DNA of 64,000 nt from NCBI GenBank assembly GCA_003712125.1, contig RHLF01000001.1, positions 1-64,000 on the forward strand. Direction: 5' to 3'. The notes below the pieces were generated by a model. The model saw nothing but the letters and a program-made list of their open reading frames with translations, did no database searches and was not told the DNA's origin. Position numbers and translations under genes: made by a program. This DNA is from Allomuricauda sp. GTDB taxonomy: Bacteria > Bacteroidota > Bacteroidia > Flavobacteriales > Flavobacteriaceae. Every line of letters begins with the position of its first letter. Position 1 is the first letter of the stretch. Below, in pieces: positions 9,601 through 18,675 of this stretch.

Positions 9601-10273
9601 CTGTAAAGGAAATTGTAAATGTTTCATCACCGTCAAAAAGGGTGTCATCAAGTATGGGAACCACTATTTGTTCGGTATCTCCAACCGTACCATTAAAACT
9701 CAAAGTTCCTGAGGTAGCCGTATAGTCATCGCCGGCAGTCGCACTACCGTCGTTCGTGTTAAAATTTGCTGTAAAAGCACCCGTCGTATTTGCTCCTAAG
9801 TGCGTAACCGTAAAGGTGGCACTACCCCCGTTTTCCGCAATGCTAACATCATCAACCGACAACGCTGGTGTTGGAGCAAGTATGTCAAAAGTAAAAACGG
9901 TTGATGTACCCCCCGTTAGATCTGTATCAACAATTAATATTCCATCTTGATACACGCGCACATAGGAAGCCCCACCATTCCAACCATCGCCCCAAGTGTC
10001 TTCCAAGAGAATATCATAGCCCGTGCCATAAGCAACACCGGCATAGGTGGCAGGGCTCCCAATATTATTATATGAATTATTCCCGGCACCGTTAAAACAA
10101 GCCGCAGGATTACAAATCGAAGCCCCAATTTGCACATTGGATGGGTCTCTAAAAGTGACTCTATTCTCTGAGGACCAATTGGGCCAGTTCACTTCTATGG
10201 TAATTGTGGCTTGGCCGAATAGACCCGCACTTGCCAGAAATAAAAATGCTAAAAGTTTGTATTTAAACCCCAT
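6668..10273 (-). CDS. Secreted Calx-beta / SdrD-B-like / parallel beta-helix surface protein
   Basis: The protein has 1201 residues. Residues 1-21 are a signal peptide ending LASAGLFGQA. Residues ~22-130 form a beta-rich unit with the motif DTWGDGWNGG. Residues ~135-245 are a Calx-beta domain (SIAENGGSATFTVTH, DGDETFTISF), a Ca2+-binding fold common in adhesins. Residues ~250-545 are a secreted module I cannot name (AYLIWAHSS, GGWSLLVFYEE). Residues ~555-690 resemble SdrD B / carboxypeptidase-regulatory Ig-like repeats (GVTVELYDSGG, DSNGAFTFGG). Residues ~820-1070 are N/G-rich right-handed beta-helix rungs. The tail STSEFSP...ITNRRITYRINPN is short and basic. It is not a standard type A or type B T9SS domain, so the sorting route is unclear. 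It probably acts as a surface adhesin or scaffold. Confidence 0.85.
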   Translation of the reverse strand: MGFKYKLLAFLFLASAGLFGQATITIEVNWPNWSSENRVTFRDPSNVQIGASICNPAACFNGAGNNSYNNIGSPATYAGVAYGTGYDILLEDTWGDGWNGGASYVRVYQDGILIVDTDLTGGTSTVFTFDILAPTPALSVDDVSIAENGGSATFTVTHLGANTTGAFTANFNTNDGSATAGDDYTATSGTLSFNGTVGDTEQIVVPILDDTLFDGDETFTISFTAVSDLSVDITDTATGTITDDETVLNDQPLTLYQQLNGYYDYAVTGGTFRTNSNGVNACSITNTSSATGLTTTVPATATIERAYLIWAHSSQTQDIQVTFQGQTVDAQLVSSYFHSSNRDFYGMVADVTSIIQAETDVNTATYTLTDLTIDNSATYCNSATVLGGWSLLVFYEELSLPAVTINFYNGFDGGSNATSTFTLSGFYAIGSVGSKTTVLSWEGDDTLANNENLQFITASSGSNILSGDGGQTGTNPFNSTIYDNTAAPVVNNANIYGVDLDTYDVSAFLQQGESSATTRVQVGQDLVIMNSVLLKVPSNLITGTVFEDVNYGGGNGRNLATSSGQLLSGVTVELYDSGGTLFDTQITDSNGAFTFGGMANGSYDLRAANTTVRSTRPGGSSCTSCLPIQTFRTNFAASAISEVTTEVGGANPAGVDTNVGILPGAQSVSSVTINSEGAIGMDFGFNFNTIVNTNEDDQGSLEQFIVNSNNLGETGLDIEANSIFDPAAGDDTSIFVIPSSGDPMGRTADANFASGYFDIAISNGNPLSDITGANTIIDGRTQTAYSGDTNSGTIGSGGSTVGVSGNTLPNYQLPEIQVHRDNGDVFVVNGNTVGIRNMAIYGGNNAGIRLDGGYGVISANLLGVNALGVNAGNIDDGVENLGGNMTVDGNYIATNTDAGIFINGGTLSVVQDNHITTNGDGSCDDNITINGGSGITIQRNLIENAASLGIDAASSSGSLVITENTITGSGQDGGNCGGAPEDMGTELGGSNSQITNNIIHSNAGAGIATTGSGTGNLFSQNSFYANGTTSDALGIDLAGDGITLNDSGDSDSGSNNLQNFPIIASAYISGNSIMVHGWSRPGATLEFFFTDINQGTATAGDNQLGLSVDYGEGQTFIGSAIEGSGSDGDATSSAYTDVDGNTDNTNRFEFAIPLPSGTVPGNLVTATATLGGSTSEFSPMSILKVATIITNRRITYRINPN

Positions 10274-10299
10274 TGTACATTTTAAGGTAGTTGTTTAAT

Positions 10300-10307
10300 C
10301 AAATTTA
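10300..10307 (-). promoter_or_regulatory. Candidate -7 box (TAAATTTG) of the beta-helix protein gene
   Basis: TAAATTTG on the minus strand is a perfect TAnnTTTG box about 27 nt upstream of the ATG at 10273. I see no good TTTG at the expected -33 distance, so support rests on the -7 element and its position. Confidence 0.4.
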
Positions 10308-10497
10308 CCTTTATGCACTCTTCTGGTTAAAAGTTTGTTGTGTAACTATATTTTTCCTTGGTAAAGACGTAAAAAAGCAGGGTCAATGAAATGTATTTCA
10401 TCGATTATCCATTGAAATACAAGCATTTGAGACACTGTATTCTTAGGTAAAATTGCTGCGTATTAACCGTGGCGATAAAATAGAAAACGGGCCGAAG

Positions 10498-12429
10498 TTA
10501 TTCCAGTATTATGAACTCTGATCTACGGTTTAATTGATGTTTTTCACGGGTACATGATACCCCATTGCCACATTCGTTGACCAAACGCGATTCTCCGAAA
10601 CCTTCACCCTGGAGTCTATCACGTGAAATACCTTTTGAAATCATGTATTCCACCGTAGATTCTGCTCTTTTTTGGGAAAGCCAAAGATTGTAAGCATCGT
10701 TACCGCGACTATCAGTATGTGAATTAACCTTAATTTTTAGACTTGGATACTTCTCCATGGCCACAATCACTTTCTGAATTTCAATTTCAGCATCTGGTCG
10801 AATGTTATACTTGTTCAAATCGAAGTATATAGTACTCAGCTGCAAGAGTTTGGCCAAATCGTCTCCAAAACCTCCGGTAACCACATCACGTTCCAAATAA
10901 AAATCAACAATACGAGGTTTGCCATAGGAAGAAGGCAGGTATTCTTCAGAAGGAACATAACCTTCCATTAACGCGCGAACAAAATTACCCTTGGCGCAAT
11001 CCAAATCGAGTACATAATTCCCCTTGGCATCGGTTATAGTTGATAAGACTTCATTATTCTCCTCATCAATAATTTTAACGGTGGCGCCTACTAAGACCTC
11101 ATTTGAAATTCGGTCTCTTACAGTACCGGTTACATCTTGTAAACAATCAAGTACCAATGGCGAATTTTCATCAAAACTGTAGATATCGTCTTCGCCCATA
11201 CCATCAACACGATTGGAAGAAAAGTAGCCTTTCTTGCTTTCTTCATCAATGATGAACGAAAAATCGTCATAGGGGCCATTTACGGGCCTACCGACATTCA
11301 CTATGGATTCATCGTATTTATCAAAGGCAATTTTGGTAGCAAAAACATCCAATCCGCCCAAACCAGGATGGCCGTCTGATGAAAAATACAATACCCCGTT
11401 GGGGGTTATGAATGGGAATGTCTCCCGAGCTTCGGTATTGATTGTACTACCCAGGTTAACAATCGGCCCGTAGGTACCGTCACCAATAATTTCTGTCATA
11501 AAAATATCTGACTCCCCCTTCGAACCCGGCATATCAGATACAAAGTATAACCGCTTTTCATCTGGGCTTAGGGCAGGATGTGCTACCGAATACGAATCAC
11601 TATTGAATGGCAACTCCGTAATATTCGACCACACTCCATCCACCAAGGTTGCCTCATAAATTTTAAGTCGGGTTACGCCTTTTTCATCCTTGTACCGTTT
11701 GCCGTCAAGAAAGTTATTTCGGGTAAAGTACATGGTGGAACCATCCTTTGTTACAATCGAAGTAGATTCATGCAAGCGTGTATTGATTTCTCCACCTACC
11801 TTGGTTACATTGTCATTGGATGCGCTATCCACATTAACCTTATAGAGATCCAGAAAGTCTTTGGAATTCCATGTATGGCGATACCGGGCTAAATTTCCTG
11901 TGTCTCGGTCCGAAGAAAAAATTAATCCCTCCTTATAAAAAGTGGCGGCAAAGTCAGAATACTTGCTATTGTAGCCAAATAACGCTACATCATAACGTCC
12001 AGAGTTCTTCTCGATCTTTTCTAAGTAGTCTTCATCATAAGCTGTGCCCCTGCCATCTCCAGCAGTCATTTCCTTAAACTTGACCATCAAGCTGTCAGAA
12101 GCGTCATATTGACCAAGCGTTTTCAAAGTTTGGGCATAGCGAAACACGAATTCTGAGCTTGTCTCTTCCGGAAATTCATCGCTTAGGCGTTTATAAACTT
12201 CAGCTGCTTCCTTATATTTTGCATTGAAATAGTACGAATTACCCAATCGCTTTAACAGGTCTGAAGACACATAACCTTTATCAAGGACTTTTTTGTAAAT
12301 ATCGATTGCGGGTCTAAATGAATAACTTTCATAGCGATCATTAGCCCTCTCGGTTCTTGTTTCCTGTGCCAACATGGAACCTATAACACCCAAGGTCAAT
12401 ACGAAAGAAAGAAGTAGTTTTTTTAGCAT
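10498..12429 (-). CDS. OmpA-family protein with TPR, PD40/WD40-like and regulatory Ig domains
   Basis: The protein has 643 residues. A signal peptide ends near LGVIGSMLAQE. TPR-like helices span ~25-140 (LLKRLGNSYYFNAKYKEAAEVYK). PD40-type beta-propeller repeats span ~165-410 (HPALSPDEKRLYFVSDMPG, FPFITPNGVLYFSSDGHPGL, KGYFSSNR). A CarboxypepD-regulatory-like domain spans ~430-515. A C-terminal OmpA peptidoglycan-binding domain spans ~525-643 (NSHTDSRGNDAYNLWLSQKR). This is the domain order of PorE-like/SprE-neighbour OmpA proteins linked to T9SS and gliding adhesins. It sits 11 nt downstream of the PorP/SprF gene and ends the three-gene operon. The likely role is anchoring the outer-membrane adhesin/secretion assembly to peptidoglycan. 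The architecture is clear; the specific partner is inferred. Confidence 0.9.
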   Translation of the reverse strand: MLKKLLLSFVLTLGVIGSMLAQETRTERANDRYESYSFRPAIDIYKKVLDKGYVSSDLLKRLGNSYYFNAKYKEAAEVYKRLSDEFPEETSSEFVFRYAQTLKTLGQYDASDSLMVKFKEMTAGDGRGTAYDEDYLEKIEKNSGRYDVALFGYNSKYSDFAATFYKEGLIFSSDRDTGNLARYRHTWNSKDFLDLYKVNVDSASNDNVTKVGGEINTRLHESTSIVTKDGSTMYFTRNNFLDGKRYKDEKGVTRLKIYEATLVDGVWSNITELPFNSDSYSVAHPALSPDEKRLYFVSDMPGSKGESDIFMTEIIGDGTYGPIVNLGSTINTEARETFPFITPNGVLYFSSDGHPGLGGLDVFATKIAFDKYDESIVNVGRPVNGPYDDFSFIIDEESKKGYFSSNRVDGMGEDDIYSFDENSPLVLDCLQDVTGTVRDRISNEVLVGATVKIIDEENNEVLSTITDAKGNYVLDLDCAKGNFVRALMEGYVPSEEYLPSSYGKPRIVDFYLERDVVTGGFGDDLAKLLQLSTIYFDLNKYNIRPDAEIEIQKVIVAMEKYPSLKIKVNSHTDSRGNDAYNLWLSQKRAESTVEYMISKGISRDRLQGEGFGESRLVNECGNGVSCTREKHQLNRRSEFIILE

Positions 12430-12440
12430 CCCAACTTATT

Positions 12441-13394
12441 TTAAAAGAATCTAGGTGACACAGTCTTTCTGAATGAATTCAGAAGTTCCAATCTTAAAAA
12501 AACCTCAAATGAGCCATCATTGAACTGGGTTCCCCCCAATTCTGTTGTTTCCCTGTCATAGGCCAATCCCAACATAATCTGCTCAGAAATCTGGAAACCG
12601 GCCAATGCGCTAACTGCTGCATCCCATCTGTAAGCAGCACCAAAACTAAATCGCTCTGCAAACAAAAAACTGGCTGAAATATCAACTTGTAAGGGTGCAC
12701 CACCAACGGCTTTTGTCAAAAGGGCGGGTTTAAACTGCAAGTTGGGGTTCAACTCAAATACGTACCCCGTAATCAAATAGAAATTCATTCGCTCGGTGGA
12801 CAAAAAATTCACTGCATTGGCATCTCCGCCACTATTGTCAAAGTACTCGGTCTCTAAAATACTGGGAACAGACAGACCGGCATAAAACCTATCTGTATGG
12901 TAGTACACACCCAATCCGAAATTTGGAGAGAACTGGCTATCAATATTATCCTGTTGTACCACTTCTTGATCAAAATTCCTCAATCCATTGAAATCAAGAC
13001 TAATGAGGTCTCCCCCTACAGAAAGTCCGAATGATAATTTTTTATCTATATCGACATCAAGTGTATAGGATACCACTGCATCAATATAGGTCTCTTGCAC
13101 AACGCCATCACCTATATTGTCATTTACAACCGAAATACCATAACCTACCTTACTGTTTCGAATAGGAGAATGCAAATTCAGCGTAAAAGTTTCAGGAGCA
13201 CCATTAAGTCCAATCCATTGCGAACGATATAATGCAGCCAATGACAATTGACCCCTTGATCCTGCGTAGGCAGGATTCACGCTCATGGTGTTAAACATGT
13301 ATTGGGTGTATTGGGCGTCTTGCTGCGCAATCAAGCTTTGCAACGTTATTCCTATCAATACTAGGGGAAGGAAAACACTTTTTTTGATCATCAT
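12441..13394 (-). CDS. PorP/SprF family type IX secretion membrane protein
   Basis: The protein has 317 residues. The N-terminal signal peptide is followed by the family-typical opening QDAQYTQYMFNTMSVNPAYA, then GSRGQLSLAALYRSQWIGL. The rest alternates beta-strands of an outer-membrane barrel (GVYYHTDRFYAGLSVPSIL, LQFKPALLTK, EQIMLGLAYD). SprF of Flavobacterium johnsoniae is needed for surface delivery of its partner adhesin SprB, and paralogues usually sit next to their own large partner. Here the partner is the type B sorting-domain protein 12 nt upstream, so the pair is probably client plus dedicated outer-membrane attachment factor. The start is the MMIKKS methionine. Confidence 0.93.
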   Translation of the reverse strand: MMIKKSVFLPLVLIGITLQSLIAQQDAQYTQYMFNTMSVNPAYAGSRGQLSLAALYRSQWIGLNGAPETFTLNLHSPIRNSKVGYGISVVNDNIGDGVVQETYIDAVVSYTLDVDIDKKLSFGLSVGGDLISLDFNGLRNFDQEVVQQDNIDSQFSPNFGLGVYYHTDRFYAGLSVPSILETEYFDNSGGDANAVNFLSTERMNFYLITGYVFELNPNLQFKPALLTKAVGGAPLQVDISASFLFAERFSFGAAYRWDAAVSALAGFQISEQIMLGLAYDRETTELGGTQFNDGSFEVFLRLELLNSFRKTVSPRFF

Positions 13395-13406
13395 TTTTTT
13401 AATGAG

Positions 13407-16160
13407 TTATCTACTGATATAGAAATAATCGCTGTCTGTAATTCTTCCTTGATTGGTATCGTACTCAAATATATAAAAATATACTCCCGAAGGTAGGTAA
13501 TCTTCCACACTAATAGTGGATCTGCCCTGCGATCGGCCATCAAAGACATTATTGATATTATTGTAATTAGATCCCTCATAAACCGCAACACCCCATCTGT
13601 TAAAAATGCGAAGTGTATTGTTACGTGCATTCTCAACGCCACGAATGAACAGGAAGTCATTTCTACCATCCCCGTTGGGGGTCACCATTTGATTTACTTC
13701 AATGGCAATTTCTTCCGTATCGTCTGTGGGGTCTAGGTAATCGGGTGTGCCGTCACCGTCGGTATCGTCATTGGTCGGGTCGCCATCGCCGTCGGCATCC
13801 TCATCCGGGGTGTCGATACCGTCGCCGTCATCGTCAAAGTCGCGGTAGTTCACATCCTCGGTGCCATCGGTGTCAGGAAGGTCGTTCGCGGGATCGTCGA
13901 TCTCGTCGTTCACATCGTAGCCGTCGTCGACATCACTGCCCTCGTAGCCATCGTCAAGTCCGTCGTTGTCCGTGTCCGTGCCCGTAAAGTCCTGGTCGGG
14001 GATCCCGTCGAAGTTGAAATCGTTGCCCTCGTTGTTGTCCGGTACCAGATCGTTGTCACTGTCATTGTCAAGATAGTCGGGCTGGTCCGTACCGTCGGTG
14101 TTCTCGGGGGTAACCCCCTCGTCGCCACTGCCCTCGTAGGCATCGTCCAGACCGTCGTTGTCCTCGTCGTTGCCGCTGGGCGGCACATAGCCGTCGGTGG
14201 ACTGGCCCTCAACGTTGTCCGGAATGCCGTCATCGTCACTGTCGATGTCCAAATGGTCGGGGCGGCCATCGCCGTCGCTGTCCTGGGGATCGGTCAACGG
14301 GTCGCCGTCACCATCAAGGTTCGGGTCTTCCACCACATCGAGTATCCCATCGTTGTCGTCATCGATATCCACTATATCGGGTACGCCATCGCCATCCGTA
14401 TCGGGGCCGTTGTCAGGATCTAGGTAATCGGGCGTGCCGTCACCGTCGGTATCGTCATTGGTCGGGTCGCCATCGCCGTCGGCATCCTCATCCGGGGTGT
14501 CGATACCGTCGCCGTCATCGTCAAAGTCGCGGTAGTTCACATCCTCGGTGCCATCGGTGTCAGGAAGGTCGTTCGCGGGATCGTCGATCTCGTCGTTCAC
14601 ATCGTAGCCGTCGTCGACATCACTGCCCTCGTAGCCATCGTCAAGTCCGTCGTTGTCCGTGTCCGTGCCCGTAAAGTCCTGGTCGGGGATCCCGTCGAAG
14701 TTGAAATCGTTGCCCTCGTTGTTGTCCGGTACCAGATCGTTGTCACTGTCATTGTCAAGATAGTCGGGCTGGTCCGTACCGTCGGTGTTCTCGGGGGTAA
14801 CCCCCTCGTCGCCACTGCCCTCGTAGGCATCGTCCAGACCGTCGTTGTCCTCGTCGTTGCCGCTGGGCGGCACATAGCCGTCGGTGGACTGGCCCTCAAC
14901 GTTGTCCGGAATGCCGTCATCGTCACTGTCGATGTCCAATCGATCAGGAATACCATCATTGTCAGAATCTACATCCTCACCAAAAATTGTAGTTTGCGGG
15001 TCGACAAAATTTTCAAGACAAGAAAATTGAATTCCTGATTGCCTTACTATGGTAGAAAAATTATCGTTTGTTGTCGTTTGTACTCCAAAACGAAAAACAA
15101 AAGATGAAATATCAACAAACTCAACGGCCACATTCACTGAAGGGTTTTGATTGGAAATGCCATCAAATTCTTGAAAGCCACCGTTGATCAAAAAACCACC
15201 AGAAGTATCATTAACCACAACGTCTGTGGGATTATCAACCGTAAAACTTACCGGTGTGTCAAATCGGTTAAATTCTTGGTATTGTTCATTTCCATCAACG
15301 TCGATGAAATTGGCAATTAACTCTTCTAAAACAAAGGGTGTTGATGTACCTTCAGCAACCAAGGTTATTCTTAAATCCACAAAGGGTCTTCGAACCTCAT
15401 CGGTAAATTCAAATTGTATTTCGGGCTTGAAAAATTGTGGGTCAACACTATTTTGATCTATAACATCGATACGACCATTTACAATTTCCTCAACGGAAAT
15501 CAAGGCATCCAAACCATCAAAAACATTGCTAATTCTATAAACAGACCCCACACTGAAAGGCGTACCTGATTCTAAAACAGGGGTCTCGCTAAAGTCTAGG
15601 TTGGGAACCGTATCACAATCAAATTCTGTACTCAACGTACTTGACTCCGTTTGGTCTAGAATACCATCATTATCAGAATCAATATCTACATAGTCACTAA
15701 CCGAGTCACTTTCGGTATCAATGGGTGTCAAACCCTCGCCAGACCCCGGACTACTTTCATAACTATCGTCCAAACCGTTACCATCGGAGTCAATCTTCGA
15801 AGGTTCGATGAAATTTGAAGGCGATTGGGCTTCATAATTATCAAAAAGACCATCATTGTCAGAATCTAGATCCAAGTAATTGGGAATACCATCTCCATCA
15901 GTATCTGTAGGATTGGTAGTGGGATCATTGTCACCGTCTATATTTTGATCTTCAACACTATCCAATATGCCATCACCATCATCATCGATATCAATGTTAT
16001 TTGGAACCCCATCTGCATCAGAATCTGAAAACAGCGTTTCGATGGCGTTTGTATTCTGAAACTTGTCAAAAGAAGTTAGTGTAAAAAGAAAAGTGAATAC
16101 AAAAACCGTAAGAAAAGTCGAGATGATTTTTCTTGTGCCAAAAAAAGTAGTTTTTTCCAT
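13407..16160 (-). CDS. Thrombospondin type 3 repeat surface protein with T9SS type B C-terminal domain
   Basis: The protein has 917 residues. A hydrophobic export signal lies at ~10-32. TSP3-type Ca2+-binding repeats ([19 protein letters not shown] and many DxDxDG relatives) cover ~43-180 and ~395-825. A non-repetitive beta-rich module lies at ~185-390 ([14 protein letters not shown]). Residues ~830-917 are the gliding-motility-associated (type B) sorting domain: [43 protein letters not shown] type B C-terminus predicts T9SS secretion and SprF-dependent surface attachment. This fits the SprF-like gene directly downstream. Residues ~408-580 and ~637-809 are a near-perfect internal duplication. 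The repeat part is strikingly GC-rich compared with the rest of the gene. A role as adhesin or Ca2+-stabilised stalk is inferred. Confidence 0.93.
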   Translation of the reverse strand: MEKTTFFGTRKIISTFLTVFVFTFLFTLTSFDKFQNTNAIETLFSDSDADGVPNNIDIDDDGDGILDSVEDQNIDGDNDPTTNPTDTDGDGIPNYLDLDSDNDGLFDNYEAQSPSNFIEPSKIDSDGNGLDDSYESSPGSGEGLTPIDTESDSVSDYVDIDSDNDGILDQTESSTLSTEFDCDTVPNLDFSETPVLESGTPFSVGSVYRISNVFDGLDALISVEEIVNGRIDVIDQNSVDPQFFKPEIQFEFTDEVRRPFVDLRITLVAEGTSTPFVLEELIANFIDVDGNEQYQEFNRFDTPVSFTVDNPTDVVVNDTSGGFLINGGFQEFDGISNQNPSVNVAVEFVDISSFVFRFGVQTTTNDNFSTIVRQSGIQFSCLENFVDPQTTIFGEDVDSDNDGIPDRLDIDSDDDGIPDNVEGQSTDGYVPPSGNDEDNDGLDDAYEGSGDEGVTPENTDGTDQPDYLDNDSDNDLVPDNNEGNDFNFDGIPDQDFTGTDTDNDGLDDGYEGSDVDDGYDVNDEIDDPANDLPDTDGTEDVNYRDFDDDGDGIDTPDEDADGDGDPTNDDTDGDGTPDYLDPDNGPDTDGDGVPDIVDIDDDNDGILDVVEDPNLDGDGDPLTDPQDSDGDGRPDHLDIDSDDDGIPDNVEGQSTDGYVPPSGNDEDNDGLDDAYEGSGDEGVTPENTDGTDQPDYLDNDSDNDLVPDNNEGNDFNFDGIPDQDFTGTDTDNDGLDDGYEGSDVDDGYDVNDEIDDPANDLPDTDGTEDVNYRDFDDDGDGIDTPDEDADGDGDPTNDDTDGDGTPDYLDPTDDTEEIAIEVNQMVTPNGDGRNDFLFIRGVENARNNTLRIFNRWGVAVYEGSNYNNINNVFDGRSQGRSTISVEDYLPSGVYFYIFEYDTNQGRITDSDYFYISR
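13733..14252 (-). repeat. 520-bp direct repeat inside the TSP3 gene, 3' copy
   Basis: Matches 14420-14939 at a fixed 687-bp offset (229 codons). By eye I find a single mismatch (cgggtgtgcc versus cgggcgtgcc). It encodes the segment from YLDP back to [19 protein letters not shown]. Confidence 0.93.
14420..14939 (-). repeat. 520-bp direct repeat inside the TSP3 gene, 5' copy
   Basis: Partner of 13733-14252. The 167 bp between the copies encode further TSP3 repeats that are not part of the duplication ([20 protein letters not shown]). The near identity indicates recent duplication or ongoing gene conversion. Confidence 0.93.
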
Positions 16161-16522
16161 AGATGTTTAGTTTAATAGCAACTAATCACCATGGCAATGT
16201 AGGTTCTCGTACTTGTTTAAGAAAATGGGATTCTTACTTAGATTTTCGCAATATATAGCTTAAATCTTACAAGCCAAATCAACTGCATATTTAGTTTTTA
16301 ATAACATTTCAACCTATTTTATTCGATAAAATGTAGGCTCTTTGGTTTGATTGGCTCTTCTTATGTACGGAATTCAATCCCATCACAGATTACAAGCCCC
16401 AATTCATATTGACAAGTTTGAAACAAGTTTGACGGAAAGGTCACAAAATTTGACACATTTTATGCCCTGCCAGCGCTACCTATTCCATTAAAATTTAGCC
16501 TATTTTTGCCGAAATTTTTTGA
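16161..16522. other. 362-bp divergent intergenic region
   Basis: This region holds the leaders of the TSP3 gene (minus) and prfC (plus). The plus side has a TATTTTTG box at 16501-16508. The minus side has a weak candidate: TTTG at 16278-16275 with TATATATTGCG at 16257-16247. No gene is visible. Confidence 0.6.
16501..16508 (+). promoter_or_regulatory. Candidate -7 box (TATTTTTG) of prfC
   Basis: A perfect TAnnTTTG match lies 14 nt upstream of the prfC ATG, predicting a leader of about 10 nt. A matching -33 TTTG is not apparent. Confidence 0.4.
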
Positions 16523-18115
16523 ATGGATTTCGAAAAAGAAATAGCCCGCAGACGCACCTTTGGTATAATTTCGCATCCCGACGCCGGGAAGACCACGCTC
16601 ACCGAGAAATTATTGCTGTTTGGAGGTGCCATACAGGAAGCCGGGGCGGTAAAAAGCAACAAAATAAAGAAATCGGCAACGAGCGATTTTATGGAAATCG
16701 AACGTCAACGTGGAATTTCGGTAGCTACCTCTGTACTCGCTTTCAATTACAACAATCAGAAAATCAACATTTTAGATACGCCTGGGCACAAAGATTTTGC
16801 CGAAGACACCTTTCGAACATTAACCGCTGTCGATAGCGTAATTGTCGTTATTGATGTGGCAAAAGGGGTTGAGGAACAAACCGAAAAGCTTGTTGAGGTA
16901 TGTCGCATGCGGAATATTCCAATGATTGTTTTTATCAACAAATTGGATCGTGAAGGAAAGGACGCTTTTGACCTCTTGGATGAAGTAGAACAAAAATTGG
17001 GTCTTACGGTCACACCCTTAAGCTTTCCGATTGGCATGGGCTATGATTTTAAAGGCATCTATAATATTTATGAAAAAAACATCAATCTGTTCAGCGGTCA
17101 AAGCAAGAAGAAGATTGAAGATGTTATTGCCTTCGAGGACCTAAGCAACCCCGAATTAGAAAAAATCACGGGAGAAACGGCAGCCAATGAATTGCGTGAC
17201 AATTTGGAACTTGTTGATGGCGTCTACCCTGAATTTGATAAGGAAGCTTACTTGAGCGGAGCGCTTCAACCGGTATTTTTTGGATCTGCCCTTAACAACT
17301 TTGGGGTCAGGGAACTATTGGACTGTTTTGTTCAAATAGCCCCAGCACCACGGCCTAAGATGGCTGAACAGCGCCTTGTACAACCTGATGAAAAAGATTT
17401 TTCGGGTTTTGTTTTTAAGATACACGCCAATATGGATCCAAAACATAGAGATCGATTGGCTTTTATCAAAATTGTTTCAGGCACTTTTGAACGCAATACA
17501 CCCTATTTGCATGTTCGACACGGCAAGAAGTTAAAGTTTTCGAGCCCAAACGCCTTTTTTGCAGAGAAAAAAGAGATCGTGGATATATCCTTTCCTGGAG
17601 ACATTGTGGGATTGCACGATACCGGAAACTTTAAAATTGGTGATACACTAACAAGTGGCGAAGAACTACATTACAAAGGTATACCCAGCTTTTCCCCTGA
17701 ACATTTTAGGTACATCAACAATGCCGACCCCATGAAGGCCAAACAGTTAAATAAGGGCATTGATCAACTCATGGATGAAGGGGTGGCACAATTGTTCACT
17801 CTCGAAATGAATGGGCGTAAGGTTATTGGTACCGTTGGTGCACTGCAATATGAAGTTATTCAATATCGTCTGGAACATGAATACGGTGCTAAATGCACCT
17901 ATGAAAACTTTCCTGTACACAAGGCATGTTGGGTTGATTCTGAAGAACCCGACAATGAGGAATTCAAGGAATTTAAACGCGTGAAACAAAAATACTTGGC
18001 CACAGACAAACAAGGGCAACTTGTTTTTCTGGCAGATTCAATCTTCTCGTTGCAGATGACACAGCAAAAATATCCTTCGGTCAAGTTGAGGTTCACCTCG
18101 GAAAAGGAATCTTAA
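16523..18115 (+). CDS. prfC: Peptide chain release factor 3 (GTPase)
   Basis: The protein has 530 residues, the usual RF3 length. It recycles RF1/RF2 from the ribosome after peptide release, using GTP. The N-terminal translational-GTPase domain shows the P-loop SHPDAGKTTLTEKLL (~17-31), switch II DTPGHKDFAEDT and NKLDRE. Domain II/III features follow (SGFVFKIHANMDPKHRDR, RYINNADPMKAKQ, GALQYEVIQYRLEHEYG). The start MDFEKEIARRRTFGIISHPDAGKT is family-typical. It is a single transcription unit followed by a small membrane protein gene. Confidence 0.97.
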   Translation: MDFEKEIARRRTFGIISHPDAGKTTLTEKLLLFGGAIQEAGAVKSNKIKKSATSDFMEIERQRGISVATSVLAFNYNNQKINILDTPGHKDFAEDTFRTLTAVDSVIVVIDVAKGVEEQTEKLVEVCRMRNIPMIVFINKLDREGKDAFDLLDEVEQKLGLTVTPLSFPIGMGYDFKGIYNIYEKNINLFSGQSKKKIEDVIAFEDLSNPELEKITGETAANELRDNLELVDGVYPEFDKEAYLSGALQPVFFGSALNNFGVRELLDCFVQIAPAPRPKMAEQRLVQPDEKDFSGFVFKIHANMDPKHRDRLAFIKIVSGTFERNTPYLHVRHGKKLKFSSPNAFFAEKKEIVDISFPGDIVGLHDTGNFKIGDTLTSGEELHYKGIPSFSPEHFRYINNADPMKAKQLNKGIDQLMDEGVAQLFTLEMNGRKVIGTVGALQYEVIQYRLEHEYGAKCTYENFPVHKACWVDSEEPDNEEFKEFKRVKQKYLATDKQGQLVFLADSIFSLQMTQQKYPSVKLRFTSEKES

Positions 18116-18190
18116 GTCTTACAGACATCAATTATTATTTCTTGTTGGTTTTTAGTACTTTACATGCTATAACCGATAAAACAAAAGATT

Positions 18191-18625
18191 ATGTCAAGTA
18201 CTTCAGTTAAACCACCAGCTTGGTTTTGGGTGGTAAGCATTCTTGCACTTTTATGGAATTTATTTGGGGTTTTTCAATACCTATTTAGCGCGTTCAATCA
18301 ACAAGAGATTTTAGAATCGCTGACACAGGCGCAAAGGGAAGTTTTTGAGGCCATTCCTGCATGGGCAACAGCTTGTTTTGCGATTGCTGTATTCTCAGGG
18401 GCAATTGCTGCGATCGGCCTACTTTTGAGAAAAAAATGGGCCAAACCACTATTTATGGTTTCGCTCGTTACCTCTACTGCACAGTTTATTCACTGGCTGT
18501 TTATCTCAAATGCGGTAGAGGCCTTCGGACCATCTACCTATGGCATGCCGATTACAGTGATTGTAGTTGGTATTCTTTTGGTTGTTCTAGCAAAGAAAGG
18601 AATCCAAAAGGGCTGGTTGAATTGA
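18191..18625 (+). CDS. Small four-helix membrane protein, unknown function
   Basis: The protein has 144 residues with four predicted membrane segments at ~12-33 (WFWVVSILALLWNLFGVFQY), ~57-80, ~87-108 and ~118-135, and a basic C-terminus (KKGIQKGWLN). It resembles the small hydrophobic proteins common in Flavobacteriia that I cannot assign to a characterised family. It lies 75 nt after prfC on the same strand and ends at a shared bidirectional terminator. No functional residues are evident. Confidence 0.8.
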   Translation: MSSTSVKPPAWFWVVSILALLWNLFGVFQYLFSAFNQQEILESLTQAQREVFEAIPAWATACFAIAVFSGAIAAIGLLLRKKWAKPLFMVSLVTSTAQFIHWLFISNAVEAFGPSTYGMPITVIVVGILLVVLAKKGIQKGWLN

Positions 18626-18640
18626 TAAAAAATCACCATT

Positions 18641-18675
18641 AAAAAAGCCCTGACAGTTTTGTCAGGGCTTTTTTT
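18641..18675. terminator. Bidirectional intrinsic terminator
   Basis: A perfect stem AAGCCCTGACA/TGTCAGGGCTT with a four-base loop is flanked by A6 on the left and T8 on the right. It can terminate both the plus-strand membrane protein gene and the minus-strand DUF3467 gene, whose stop codon touches it. Confidence 0.9.

Noticed and set aside
13745-14427. Arg/His-rich and Thr-rich frames across the TSP3 repeats
   Set aside because: They are off-frame readings of GC-rich Asp/Gly repeat codons; the true frame carries the type B sorting domain.
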